Source: Exiguobacterium sp018617385 (GTDB lineage: Bacteria; Bacillota; Bacilli; Exiguobacteriales; Exiguobacteriaceae). From it: a DNA stretch of 64,000 nt. The DNA is taken from positions 1,302,001 through 1,366,000 of the forward strand of contig NZ_JACSKA010000001.1 of assembly GCF_018617385.1 (NCBI RefSeq), written 5' to 3'. Positions 34,147 to 42,113 of this stretch are shown here, piece after piece. Below the pieces are notes generated by a model. The model ran no database searches. It was given only the letters and a program-made list of their open reading frames with translations, and had not been told where the DNA came from. Both the position numbers and the translations under genes were made by a program. Each line of letters begins with the position of its first letter. Within the stretch, counting starts at the first letter, position 1.

Positions 34147-35006
34147 CAAATCCCTCCTTTCCATGCATTCGGAATAATCCATTCAATCAGTAAATCCAAT
34201 AGAAAAATCGGGATATAGATGACGAATAAGATGACCAGTAAGATTTCCATTTGCGGATTGTAGACGGCGAATCGGAATAACCCTTGAACGTTAAATAGAT
34301 ATTCGACAATCAAAAGTGTCGATAAGATGGTAATGATGTTCGAACGGAAAAAGAGGTAAAACCGATAGATGATATTCGGCAACAAGTGTTTCCAAAACAA
34401 CCCTCTCGGTCGAATCCCTTTCGCTTGCGCGAGCTCGAGATACGGAATGGCTTCTTGTTCATGAATATGAATCGTCAACCATTTGATAAAGAAGAATAAT
34501 GTCGTCAGCGTCAAAGTGACAATCGGGAGAAACCGGATGTACTCTGCGAATCCTCCGGCCACTTCAATGCGATCGAATCCCGTCGATTTATGGATTGTAA
34601 TCGCAAGAAATTGAGAAAAAATTAACCAAAATAAATCTGGTACCATCTCGAGCGTCTGACTCGTTTGGTGCAAGACGGTACGAACTCGTCTCCCGCTCCG
34701 GTAATAGAAGTACGCATACATTAATCCTAGCGAGGTCGATACCGCAAGTGCCGTCGTAAAAATGATGACCGACTCTTTGACGAGGGGTCCAAGTGCCGGC
34801 AAGAGCGGCAAGTAACGTTGCGCGGTGATGTTGTAATATGTAATGTCCTCTAATTTCTGTAATTGATCCATCTGTTGTTGAATCCCATTCCAATAATTCG
34901 TCAGACTAAAATCTGTCTGAACGACGAGCGATGGTAGCGCACTGATTGCAATCAAGATAAAAAATGCGACAATCAGATGAACTGATTTTCGAGCAATATA
35001 CGTCAT
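34146..35006 (-). CDS. Opp/Dpp-type ABC permease, first subunit (OppB-like)
   Basis: The 286-aa membrane protein has six helices and the EAA loop 'ELAQAKGIRPRGLFWKHLLPNII', characteristic of binding-protein-dependent permeases. ATG 35006 follows AGGAGA by eight bases; the frame remains open for 11 codons upstream. It is the first gene of a two-permease operon. Because the ATPases and solute-binding protein are missing, it probably shares these with another Opp system elsewhere in the genome. Confidence 0.85.
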   Translation of the reverse strand: MTYIARKSVHLIVAFFILIAISALPSLVVQTDFSLTNYWNGIQQQMDQLQKLEDITYYNITAQRYLPLLPALGPLVKESVIIFTTALAVSTSLGLMYAYFYYRSGRRVRTVLHQTSQTLEMVPDLFWLIFSQFLAITIHKSTGFDRIEVAGGFAEYIRFLPIVTLTLTTLFFFIKWLTIHIHEQEAIPYLELAQAKGIRPRGLFWKHLLPNIIYRFYLFFRSNIITILSTLLIVEYLFNVQGLFRFAVYNPQMEILLVILFVIYIPIFLLDLLIEWIIPNAWKGGI

Positions 35007-35156
35007 AGTTCGATCTCCTTTTGAATGCCAATCTCTCAATCAAAAGTGTGAAAGGATGTCCGTTTGATTGTTCATTTTCTAAAGGGAATAATATCCAAAG
35101 ACACTTTCCACTGATTCTAGCATATTTATTATGCAAATAGAAACAATTTTCTGAAA

Positions 35157-35185
35157 TTTATATGGGTTAATTTGTATGATACAAT
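35157..35185 (+). promoter_or_regulatory. Promoter upstream of the 99-aa membrane protein
   Basis: TTTATA (35157-35162), 17 bp, then TACAAT (35180-35185) preceded by TG-A, an extended -10. It lies 32 bp before the ATG at 35217. Confidence 0.5.
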
Positions 35186-35216
35186 GTATAGATAGAAATA
35201 TTTAGGGGGTAAAAAG

Positions 35217-35516
35217 ATGTGGATTATTTTTGGATTGGCGGCGATTGGGGCAACGCTTATTAATTTGACCGTATTTATGATGGAGAAGGACTATAAGTTG
35301 CCGATGGCGATTGCCCTATCCTTAGTTGCTCTCACGTTATGCGCCGAATATAGCCTGCTCAACATGTGGGTCGAAGCAAGAGACTGGGCTGCCATAATGG
35401 ATGTCGTACCCGGTATGTCGCGTGCGCTGTGGTTTTTGACGATCGCGGCAATCTTTATGAATATCCTTCCAATCTTTTTAGAGAGAAAACGAAACAAGAT
35501 GAAGGAATCGAAATGA
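35217..35516 (+). CDS. Small three-helix membrane protein
   Basis: The 99-aa product has three hydrophobic helices (about residues 3-20, 25-48 and 68-88) and a lysine-rich C-terminal tail 'ERKRNKMKESK'. GGGGG precedes ATG 35217 by seven bases. I do not recognise a family. A second small membrane protein follows 43 bp later and shares the terminator. Confidence 0.65.
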   Translation: MWIIFGLAAIGATLINLTVFMMEKDYKLPMAIALSLVALTLCAEYSLLNMWVEARDWAAIMDVVPGMSRALWFLTIAAIFMNILPIFLERKRNKMKESK

Positions 35517-35559
35517 TAAATAGTACGTTTGTCAAGTTCCACTCATTTGGTGCATGACA

Positions 35560-35781
35560 ATGGATCATAAACTTTTTACCATTCTCTCCAACCCTTTTGG
35601 TATATTCATTTTTGCCTTGATTTCACTGTCCTTTATATGGCAGGCAGTATCCCGTTTTTTGTCGACTCAGCATCTTTTCTTCGTAACCAATTTGGTCGGT
35701 GGACTTGCGTTTATCGTCATGATGTTACTTTTATGGCGTACATATAAGAAAAAGGACAGAAAAACGTGTTCGAAGCTATGA
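35560..35781 (+). CDS. Small two-helix membrane protein
   Basis: The 73-aa product has helices at about residues 10-32 and 40-60 and a lysine-rich tail. Start choice is uncertain: GGTG at 35549-35552 fits ATG 35560, with another ATG two codons earlier. The stop codon lies inside the loop of the terminator at 35761-35803. Confidence 0.5.
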   Translation: MDHKLFTILSNPFGIFIFALISLSFIWQAVSRFLSTQHLFFVTNLVGGLAFIVMMLLLWRTYKKKDRKTCSKL

Positions 35782-35803
35782 ATTTAGCTTTGAACACGTT
35801 TTT
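35761..35803 (+). terminator. Terminator of the small membrane protein pair
   Basis: AAACGTGTTC-G-AAGCTA pairs with TAGCTT-T-GAACACGTTT around a six-base loop, followed by T residues. Confidence 0.88.
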
Positions 35804-35822
35804 GTTCGACCATGTCACGCAA

Positions 35823-36251
35823 TCAATCATCTGAATGGGTTGAGTACAATAACTCACCGTCAAGTGTGCGCAACTCATAATCGATTCCTGATTGCATCTG
35901 CTTCGTCATCGTCGCACGACATGAAAATAGTTGTCCCGGACCATACGCAACATCCGGAATTTCCTTGAAGCCGTATGCCCGCTCGCCGAACCATAACGTC
36001 ACGTTCGACGAACCCTTCGAGGACTGATCATTCACGACATAACATTCTCCTGTCTCGACGATGTAGTTCGTCGTCATACGGTCGTACGTCTCCATCCCGG
36101 CCATTCCAAGTACAACCACTGATGCAAAGATTGCGATAGCAGCTTGACCTAATTTCACACGATTGCGTGTCTTCCGCCAATCCGTCCAATAGATGACAAG
36201 AGAAGCGAGACACATTAATCCAATCAACCAATAGAATACAATTTCCAACAA
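35823..36251 (-). CDS. Hypothetical membrane-anchored protein
   Basis: The 142-aa product has two N-terminal helices ('VFYWLIGLMCLASLVIYW' and 'AAIAIFASVVVLGMAGM') followed by an external domain of about 80 residues. Start is uncertain: GAGGTGAT is well spaced for the TTG codons at 36251 or 36248, while ATG 36257 overlaps that site. No known family is recognised. Confidence 0.55.
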   Translation of the reverse strand: MLEIVFYWLIGLMCLASLVIYWTDWRKTRNRVKLGQAAIAIFASVVVLGMAGMETYDRMTTNYIVETGECYVVNDQSSKGSSNVTLWFGERAYGFKEIPDVAYGPGQLFSCRATMTKQMQSGIDYELRTLDGELLYSTHSDD

Positions 36252-36308
36252 CCCCATCACCTCGTTTTACAATACGACTTTCTTCAAAAAAGGATTCGTG
36301 TCCCCTCA

Positions 36309-36335
36309 CAAAAAAACTCGACACATGTCGAGTTT
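36309..36335 (-). terminator. Terminator of the DUF817 gene
   Basis: On the minus strand AACTCGACA and TGTCGAGTT pair around a two-base loop, followed by at least seven T residues. It overlaps the DUF817 stop codon. Confidence 0.85.
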
Positions 36336-37098
36336 AAGGTAATTCATACTCCACTTTTCGCTTTTGCCAAGCGACAAGGAGGATGCTGATGATGACGAGT
36401 AGGAACCAGGACGACAGTTTACCCAAATCGACGATGGCCCAACCGTTCAACTGATCTGGATACGCCCAGCCGTTGTAAAAGGTGACAATATTTTCTGCCA
36501 GCCAGATGAAACAAGCAATCAAGAAGAACGATAGGACGACCGGCATCTCGAATCGACGGTCATCGAGTTTATACGAGACAATCGAACGGCCAAACGCCAA
36601 GAAGATGAGTGCGATCAATAGCCACCGTAGGTCTAGCCACACATGATGCCAAAAAAAGTTAAAGTAAATGGCAATCCCAAGTCCGAAGGCAACGATTGGG
36701 TTCGGCATCTTCGTAAATCGTAAATCGAGGCGACGCCATGCCTGGACGACGTAACTCCCGACACTCGCATACATAAATCCCGCATAGAGCGGAACACCCC
36801 ACACTTTCGTGAACGCCTCGTCCGGATAACTCCATGACCCCATCTGCACCTTGAACAGTTCAAGTCCGAGACCGATGACATGGAACCAGCTGATGACCCT
36901 CATTTCTTCCATCGTCTCAAGTCCCGTCTTCACAAGGATCACTTGGACGAACAGACACCAGATGAGTAAGACATCATATCGCGGGAGCGGTAACTCCACA
37001 AATTTCGTGACGGCGAGCGCGCCAAAGATAGCGACCGGGAAGATACAACTAAGTGCCTGTTCGTAAGCAAAGATAAAGAGATAACGTATACGTCCCAT
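36334..37098 (-). CDS. DUF817 family membrane protein
   Basis: The 254-aa protein has about eight helices and the DUF817 pattern, with 'YEQALSCIFPVAIFGAL' near the start, 'VQVILVKTGLETMEEM' and 'QMGSWSYPDEAF'. The family's function is unknown. It follows the YfhP-like gene by eight bases on the same strand and ends at its own terminator, so they are probably one transcript. Confidence 0.85.
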   Translation of the reverse strand: MGRIRYLFIFAYEQALSCIFPVAIFGALAVTKFVELPLPRYDVLLIWCLFVQVILVKTGLETMEEMRVISWFHVIGLGLELFKVQMGSWSYPDEAFTKVWGVPLYAGFMYASVGSYVVQAWRRLDLRFTKMPNPIVAFGLGIAIYFNFFWHHVWLDLRWLLIALIFLAFGRSIVSYKLDDRRFEMPVVLSFFLIACFIWLAENIVTFYNGWAYPDQLNGWAIVDLGKLSSWFLLVIISILLVAWQKRKVEYELP

Positions 37099-37106
37099 CC
37101 GTTGCC

Positions 37107-37967
37107 CTACCTTTCGATGTATTCATATAAAAATGAGGACTCTCCGTCATAAAAACGTGGGTCAAAGACGCCGAGTCGTTCTTCGTTCGCCACGATGACG
37201 ACGAACGGTGACCATTTGGTCAATGTGCGTGCCTCTTGATTCACTTCAAACAATGGCTCAAGACTCGTCTTTTCGGCACTCGTCAATTCGTATTGCAAGG
37301 TCGCTTCTTGATAAATGGAATCTTTAAAAAGCGATACGTTCTCCTCAGTCTTCGTGATGACGGTGAACTGAGTCGGGATGAATGAAGCCGAGAGCGCCAC
37401 TTCGTCATATTCCTTTGAATAAGACTGATATAAATAGGCGCCTTGTGCACTTTGAAGCGCGACATAAAGGACGAGAACCGCCCATGCATGCCGATACGTC
37501 TTATAACGAACTTCCTGCTTCCGAGCGACGAGCCAGGCAACCAAGAAGATTCCCCAATAGACGAAATCGACAATCGGGATCACACCGAATGTGATCCTCA
37601 CGTCCGAGATCGGTTCGAAGTAGCCCGTCCCCCATGCATTGAACAAGTCAGATGTGTTGTGTATGAAGATAGACAACAGTGCCCACCAAAAATAGCGAAT
37701 GTCCGTCACGCGAAAGAGGAGGCGAACGAGTATGTAGATGAGCAAGGCAAAGAGCGGGACGAGAAAAATCGAGTGGGTGATGCCGCGATGCCACATCTGA
37801 TACATCCCTTCCGTGTCCCATAGCCGAGAAATCACATCGCTGTCCGGGATTTGGCTCCCGATGAGTGTCGTGACGAACAAGGCTCGTTTTTCATGTTGTT
37901 GTAAATCCCGTTTATCGGCTGCACCATATAGCGTCAAACCGAATAACGTATGTGTAATCGTATCCAC
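37107..37967 (-). CDS. YfhP-like membrane-bound metal-dependent hydrolase (DUF457 type)
   Basis: The 286-aa membrane protein has the conserved histidines and aspartates of the YdjM/YfhP family: 'MDTITHTLFG' at the start, 'IPDSDVISRLW' and 'HRGITHSIF', then 'HNTSDLFNAWGT'. These residues suggest a metal-dependent hydrolase facing the membrane. In Bacillus YfhP is described as a regulator or hydrolase; the substrate is unknown. It heads a two-gene unit with DUF817. Confidence 0.85.
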   Translation of the reverse strand: MDTITHTLFGLTLYGAADKRDLQQHEKRALFVTTLIGSQIPDSDVISRLWDTEGMYQMWHRGITHSIFLVPLFALLIYILVRLLFRVTDIRYFWWALLSIFIHNTSDLFNAWGTGYFEPISDVRITFGVIPIVDFVYWGIFLVAWLVARKQEVRYKTYRHAWAVLVLYVALQSAQGAYLYQSYSKEYDEVALSASFIPTQFTVITKTEENVSLFKDSIYQEATLQYELTSAEKTSLEPLFEVNQEARTLTKWSPFVVIVANEERLGVFDPRFYDGESSFLYEYIER

Positions 37968-37985
37968 GTTCTACCTCCATAGCGA

Positions 37986-38019
37986 AAGAGACACCTCCCA
38001 GTCCTGGACGATGTCTCTT
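37986..38019 (-). terminator. Hairpin after the 31-aa gene
   Basis: AAGAGACA (minus strand) pairs with TGTCTCTT across an 18-base loop just after the 38024 stop. The T tract is short, so termination may be weak and could lead into the YfhP-like gene. Confidence 0.45.
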
Positions 38020-38023
38020 CTTA

Positions 38024-38119
38024 TTAATTCTCTTTATCCATTTTCATGGCGCGCCTTGCGACGATCGTTACGAAAATGACAGCGACAATCGGAATGATCA
38101 ATGGCATCCAATTCAACAT
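38024..38119 (-). CDS. 31-aa single-span membrane peptide
   Basis: ATG 38119 is preceded by AAGGGGG at about ten bases. The peptide is 'MLNWMPLIIPIVAVIFVTIV' followed by a basic-charged tail 'ARRAMKMDKEN', that is, one helix and a cytoplasmic-looking end. The spacing between WYL regulator and YfhP-like gene leaves room for this gene alone. It resembles in design the 31-aa peptide after dynA but shares no clear sequence. Function unknown. Confidence 0.5.
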   Translation of the reverse strand: MLNWMPLIIPIVAVIFVTIVARRAMKMDKEN

Positions 38120-38167
38120 CCGCCTGTCCCCCTTCATCTAGTGTCGCAAGCAGTATAGCACATCTGC

Positions 38168-39175
38168 TTACTCGATGGATGAATGAATGCTTGTATTTTC
38201 ATAAGTAGTTGCCATCTTCTCAATCGTTGCTTTCATATGATCACGAAGCGTGAGCGGTTCGACCACTTCTACTTGTGACCCTAAAGAGAGCAACCAGTAA
38301 ATGAATCCGTCAGATACGGCTGCGTCGAAACGGATGAGGAAGCGTTCTCCATGTTCGGACACGGAAACATCCTCCCCTAATTTGTCAAAGATGACCGGGA
38401 GAACGCGTTCGTCGACGGACAAAACGATTTGTTCATCAGATCCGTTATACATATTGAAAGACTTTTGATAGTAATCATCAGGTAGATGATGTTTCGGGCG
38501 AATGGTGCCGTCTTCCACAATCTCCGAATTGACGATGCGATCGACCCTATAGTTTCGCACCTCTCCGATTGATTCGTCGATCCCGATCAAGTAGTACTGC
38601 TCGTGATTCCAATGCAAATCGATCGGATTAACGACGTATCGCTCTCCGTCACGGCGGAGCGGGAACGTTCGTTTCGTCACATCAAATCCGACGACGTCTG
38701 TATATTGGAACGAGATGGCTTTCCGTTCATGAATGGCCCGTTGAATACGATCGATATGGTAAGGAATGTGTCCGTGTTTTTTCTTCGGCGTCTTGATGAT
38801 CGATTGTAGCGTCTTCGCTTCAGGGATACTCGTCAGCATTTGAAGCTTCTCTACGATTTCCTCGGTCACGTCTTCCGAGATAAATTTCGCTGCGACAATC
38901 GCATCGACCATCATCCGAAGTTCATGAATCTCAAATAAGCGGGCCGAATGCCAATATTTTTTGGCGAGTCCATTCTTCTCCAATTCATCCTGTACTTCAA
39001 ACCCCGAATTATTCAGTGCCTGGATATCGTCTTTCACCGATTTTTTTGCTAACTTAGAAGTATCTCCAATCGTTGACAAGTACTCGAGCAAATCTTCTAG
39101 TGTCTTTGGATTCGCTTCGTCCGTGTAACGTTCGAAGAAACGTCGAACTTCAAGTAACCGCTCTCGGTTATTCAC
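38168..39175 (-). CDS. WYL-domain transcriptional regulator
   Basis: The 335-aa protein has an N-terminal winged HTH region and a central WYL domain ('RKAISFQYTDVVGFDVTKRTFPLR' through 'YVVNPIDLHWNHEQYYLIGID'), followed by the WCX-like C-terminal part. WYL regulators often respond to nucleic acid or small ligands and DNA damage. GGATAG precedes ATG 39175. It may regulate neighbours, but no operator is evident. Confidence 0.88.
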   Translation of the reverse strand: MNNRERLLEVRRFFERYTDEANPKTLEDLLEYLSTIGDTSKLAKKSVKDDIQALNNSGFEVQDELEKNGLAKKYWHSARLFEIHELRMMVDAIVAAKFISEDVTEEIVEKLQMLTSIPEAKTLQSIIKTPKKKHGHIPYHIDRIQRAIHERKAISFQYTDVVGFDVTKRTFPLRRDGERYVVNPIDLHWNHEQYYLIGIDESIGEVRNYRVDRIVNSEIVEDGTIRPKHHLPDDYYQKSFNMYNGSDEQIVLSVDERVLPVIFDKLGEDVSVSEHGERFLIRFDAAVSDGFIYWLLSLGSQVEVVEPLTLRDHMKATIEKMATTYENTSIHSSIE

Positions 39176-39291
39176 GGTTCTATCCCCTTTCGTTTCTCTA
39201 TCTAAATTATGTATAAACAGACATTATCATTTTATTTCCACGAAATAAAGGTATTTTCCATTACAAACTGTTTAAGGAGGCGCCATCTCTA

Positions 39292-40137
39292 GTGAAATAT
39301 TATGCACACGTCAACGGCTCAAAAATCGAATATATAGACCGTGGTCACGGTCCCGTCATCGTACTGATTCATGGGACCCAATCCTCAAGTCTAGAACCAT
39401 ACCATGTGGACCAACTCGTTTTGTCCGGTTTCCGGGTCATTGTCCCATCTCGGCCTGGATATGGAGAAACACCCTACACTTTTTCAGCATCGCCTCAAGC
39501 GTTTGCGACACAACTCCATCACTTGATGCAGATGCTACAGATTGAGCGATATCATGTATATGGCATCTCTGCCGGAGGACCGACCGCCATCGAGCTCGCT
39601 TCACAGAACCAGCGTGTACTCAGCTTGACACTCGCTGCCGCCGTAACGAGTGTCGTCGATTTTCCGTATCGGGACACGGTCAGTCGAAATATCGTCCAGC
39701 CGGCATTCATCGCCCTTCAATACATCATGAAACAGTTCATTGCTCGTGCCATTCAAAAACATCCATTCGAAGCGACGGCCCGTATGATTCAATCGACGAG
39801 TGTGTTGGCACTCGAGACGATTCGAGAAGAAGTGTCACCCTATGACATCTTCCTCCTAAAACGTGTCGCGAATCAGATGGCGTTTGGACTTGGCGCACAG
39901 TTCGATTTAAAACAACGTGTCACAAGTGAGGTCTTACTCGGTGTCACCTGCCCGACCTACATCGTCCATTCAAAAAATGACAAGGCCGTCCCCGTTCGTC
40001 ATGCGCATTACGCGAAGCGATTGATCCCGCATGCTCAGTTAACAATCCTGAACAGTCCCGGCCACTTGATTTGGGTCGGACGACAAGCGAGAAAATCAGA
40101 GCGACAAATTGAACGGTTTATCCGATTCAACTCGTAA
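39292..40137 (+). CDS. Alpha/beta-fold hydrolase
   Basis: The 281-aa protein has the alpha/beta hydrolase triad: nucleophile in 'GISAGGP' near residue 93, the acid in 'HSKNDKAVP' and the histidine in 'SPGHLIW'. The oxyanion-hole segment is 'LIHGTQSS'. The start is GTG 39292 after GGAGGCG, with a rather long spacing of 11. Likely an esterase or related hydrolase; the substrate is unknown. It is divergent from the WYL regulator. Confidence 0.88.
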   Translation: MKYYAHVNGSKIEYIDRGHGPVIVLIHGTQSSSLEPYHVDQLVLSGFRVIVPSRPGYGETPYTFSASPQAFATQLHHLMQMLQIERYHVYGISAGGPTAIELASQNQRVLSLTLAAAVTSVVDFPYRDTVSRNIVQPAFIALQYIMKQFIARAIQKHPFEATARMIQSTSVLALETIREEVSPYDIFLLKRVANQMAFGLGAQFDLKQRVTSEVLLGVTCPTYIVHSKNDKAVPVRHAHYAKRLIPHAQLTILNSPGHLIWVGRQARKSERQIERFIRFNS

Positions 40138-40162
40138 GCATCTCAAAAAGAGGTGCTTTTTT
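40136..40162. terminator. Terminator of the hydrolase gene
   Basis: AAGCATCTC (40136-40144) pairs with GAGGTGCTT (40150-40158), one G-U pair, followed by six T residues. It abuts the stop of the convergent hypothetical gene. Confidence 0.85.
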
Positions 40163-40574
40163 ACGTATCTAACCCGAGGGCATCAATCAATTGATTCGTC
40201 GTATGTTCCGGTAGTCGCCAGACAACGTCCGTTCGCTCAAGATGCGTGATGACACTCGGACGATTCGGTTGACCGATCCAAAGTTGATAACGTTCATGCT
40301 CCCCACCTTTGTACTGTACCGTAAGGTCAAAATCAGGAGCCACTTCAATCTCAATGCCTTCGATTTCTTCTGAACTTCGTAGCATTTCCGCGAACACCCG
40401 CACCTGGCTCAATTCATGAAACTCTAACTTCACTTCTGGATTCATTATTCCGCGCACCGTCGACTCCGCCACCATCACGCGTTCAACTTCTTCATTCTCA
40501 ATCTCTCCAATCGGATCTCCAAATGGTGCGGTAATCGTTCGAATCGCATCAACCCACTTGATCATTTTATTCAT
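40161..40574 (-). CDS. Hypothetical protein (137 aa)
   Basis: The protein is acidic, soluble and mixed alpha/beta, with no catalytic motif that I recognise. The ending 'TTNQLIDALGLDT' is a short helix. AGAGGTGAGAG precedes ATG 40574. It has no signal peptide. It is convergent with the hydrolase gene and next to the end of the sucrose operon, from which it is separated by a terminator. Confidence 0.6.
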   Translation of the reverse strand: MNKMIKWVDAIRTITAPFGDPIGEIENEEVERVMVAESTVRGIMNPEVKLEFHELSQVRVFAEMLRSSEEIEGIEIEVAPDFDLTVQYKGGEHERYQLWIGQPNRPSVITHLERTDVVWRLPEHTTNQLIDALGLDT

Positions 40575-40644
40575 TCTCTCACCTCTCTCTTCTCTTCATC
40601 TATACGTAGATCCAATCGAAACGGTTTCAACTTTTGGAAAAATT

Positions 40645-40670
40645 AAAAAGCCGAGCAAACGCTCAGCTTT
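40645..40670 (-). terminator. Terminator of the sucrose operon
   Basis: On the minus strand AAAGCTGAGC and GCTCGGCTTT pair around GTTT with one G-U pair, followed by five T residues, just past the scrB stop. Confidence 0.8.
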
Positions 40671-40675
40671 TACAT

Positions 40676-42094
40676 TCATTCAAATTTCCAACCGACTAAA
40701 CTTGCCTCGTCTCCGACGTAGCGGACCCGTTTCTCACCATCACTTGGGAAGACGCGAAGGGTTGCCACAGCGTCACCGTCGTTGACGAAACATTCGACAC
40801 TCGACGAGTCGACATACAGATGAAGGGACGTGACCTCAATCACTTTTGTCCGGGTCGTCCCAAACTCCGTCGCGAACGGTTCACCCGCGTTTGTCCGATC
40901 GATGGTCAATTCGCGTGTATCTTTCTCGTACCGAATCACGAGCGACTCATCTTCCGTCTTCAATAGTTCAAGTTTGAAGTCTTCTCCAGCCGTCGACAGT
41001 TCCAATTCATAACGTTCGGGTGAAACCACGTCAAGCTGTGTCCCTGACTCGTTGACAAACTGGTCTTGTCGGAGTTGTTTCATTTCAGGGATTGGTCGTT
41101 GTTTCAATACGCCATCTTCAAGCGAGAGTTCTCGAGGAAGCGTCAACGCATGGGCCCAGCCGTACCGGTCTGTCGGATATTCAATCTCCGGTAGGCCCAT
41201 CCAACCGACTAAGAAGCGACGACCATCATGCTCCGTCGTTTGCGGGGCGTAAAAGTCGAACCCGAAGTCGAGCTCTTCAAACGACTCGTGCGTGAAGACG
41301 AGCGTCTCTAAATCGAGCGTACCTGTGACGTATCCAGATTGATAGATGTTGTGATAGCGATGACCTTCAGGCTCAATCCCTTGCGGAGAAAAAATGAGGA
41401 CATGCCTTCCATTCAGTTCAAACACGTCAGGACATTCCCACATGTAACCGAACTGCTCGAGCCCCGTCTTCACTTCACCTAAAAACGTCCATTCATTCAA
41501 GTCGGTCGAACGATATAAGACGACACATCCTGTCTCATCCGTTCGCTGTGCACCGACAATCGCATAATATGATCCATCTTCGTCCCATACTTTCGGATCG
41601 CGGAAATGTTCCGTGTAACCGGCCGGAATATCCGGGATGGCCACGTTGCGCCGCTCAATCATGCCGTCACGTAAGACACCGATAATTTGCGAGGCGTGAC
41701 GCGTCCAATCGTCCGTACGATGATTCCCGGTATACATGACGTGAAGGGTGTCGTTTACGACGAACCCACTTCCAGAATAGGCACCGTGGGAATCCTCCTT
41801 CGTTTCAGGGACTAACGCCACCCCGCGGTCGGTCCAATGGACGAGATTTTTCGAACTGACATGATACCAATGTTTGAGACCGTGAACTGGCCCGAGCGGG
41901 AACCATTGATAGAATAGATGGTACTCTCCATCGTAATATGCGAAGCCGTTCGGGTCATTTAGGAGGCCCGTCGGCGGCTGGATATGGTATCCAAACCGCC
42001 ACGGGGATGCGGCCGTCTTTGCACGGAGCACCTCCATCTCGAGGGCGCTCACGTCACGGAGTGAACGATAACGTTCGGCCTTCGTCCAATTCAT
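40676..42094 (-). CDS. scrB: Sucrose-6-phosphate hydrolase (GH32)
   Basis: The 472-aa protein has the GH32 signatures: the nucleophile in 'LLNDPNGF' near residue 47, 'FRDPKVW' and the acid/base in 'WECPDVF'. These form the five-bladed propeller active site, followed by a C-terminal beta-sandwich. It cleaves sucrose-6-phosphate, imported by the PTS, to glucose-6-phosphate and fructose. It is the last gene of scrR-scrK-scrA-scrB, with a short gap after scrA, and is ended by the terminator at 40645. Confidence 0.95.
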   Translation of the reverse strand: MNWTKAERYRSLRDVSALEMEVLRAKTAASPWRFGYHIQPPTGLLNDPNGFAYYDGEYHLFYQWFPLGPVHGLKHWYHVSSKNLVHWTDRGVALVPETKEDSHGAYSGSGFVVNDTLHVMYTGNHRTDDWTRHASQIIGVLRDGMIERRNVAIPDIPAGYTEHFRDPKVWDEDGSYYAIVGAQRTDETGCVVLYRSTDLNEWTFLGEVKTGLEQFGYMWECPDVFELNGRHVLIFSPQGIEPEGHRYHNIYQSGYVTGTLDLETLVFTHESFEELDFGFDFYAPQTTEHDGRRFLVGWMGLPEIEYPTDRYGWAHALTLPRELSLEDGVLKQRPIPEMKQLRQDQFVNESGTQLDVVSPERYELELSTAGEDFKLELLKTEDESLVIRYEKDTRELTIDRTNAGEPFATEFGTTRTKVIEVTSLHLYVDSSSVECFVNDGDAVATLRVFPSDGEKRVRYVGDEASLVGWKFE

Positions 42095-42113
42095 AGTGTC
42101 ACTTCCTTTTTTG

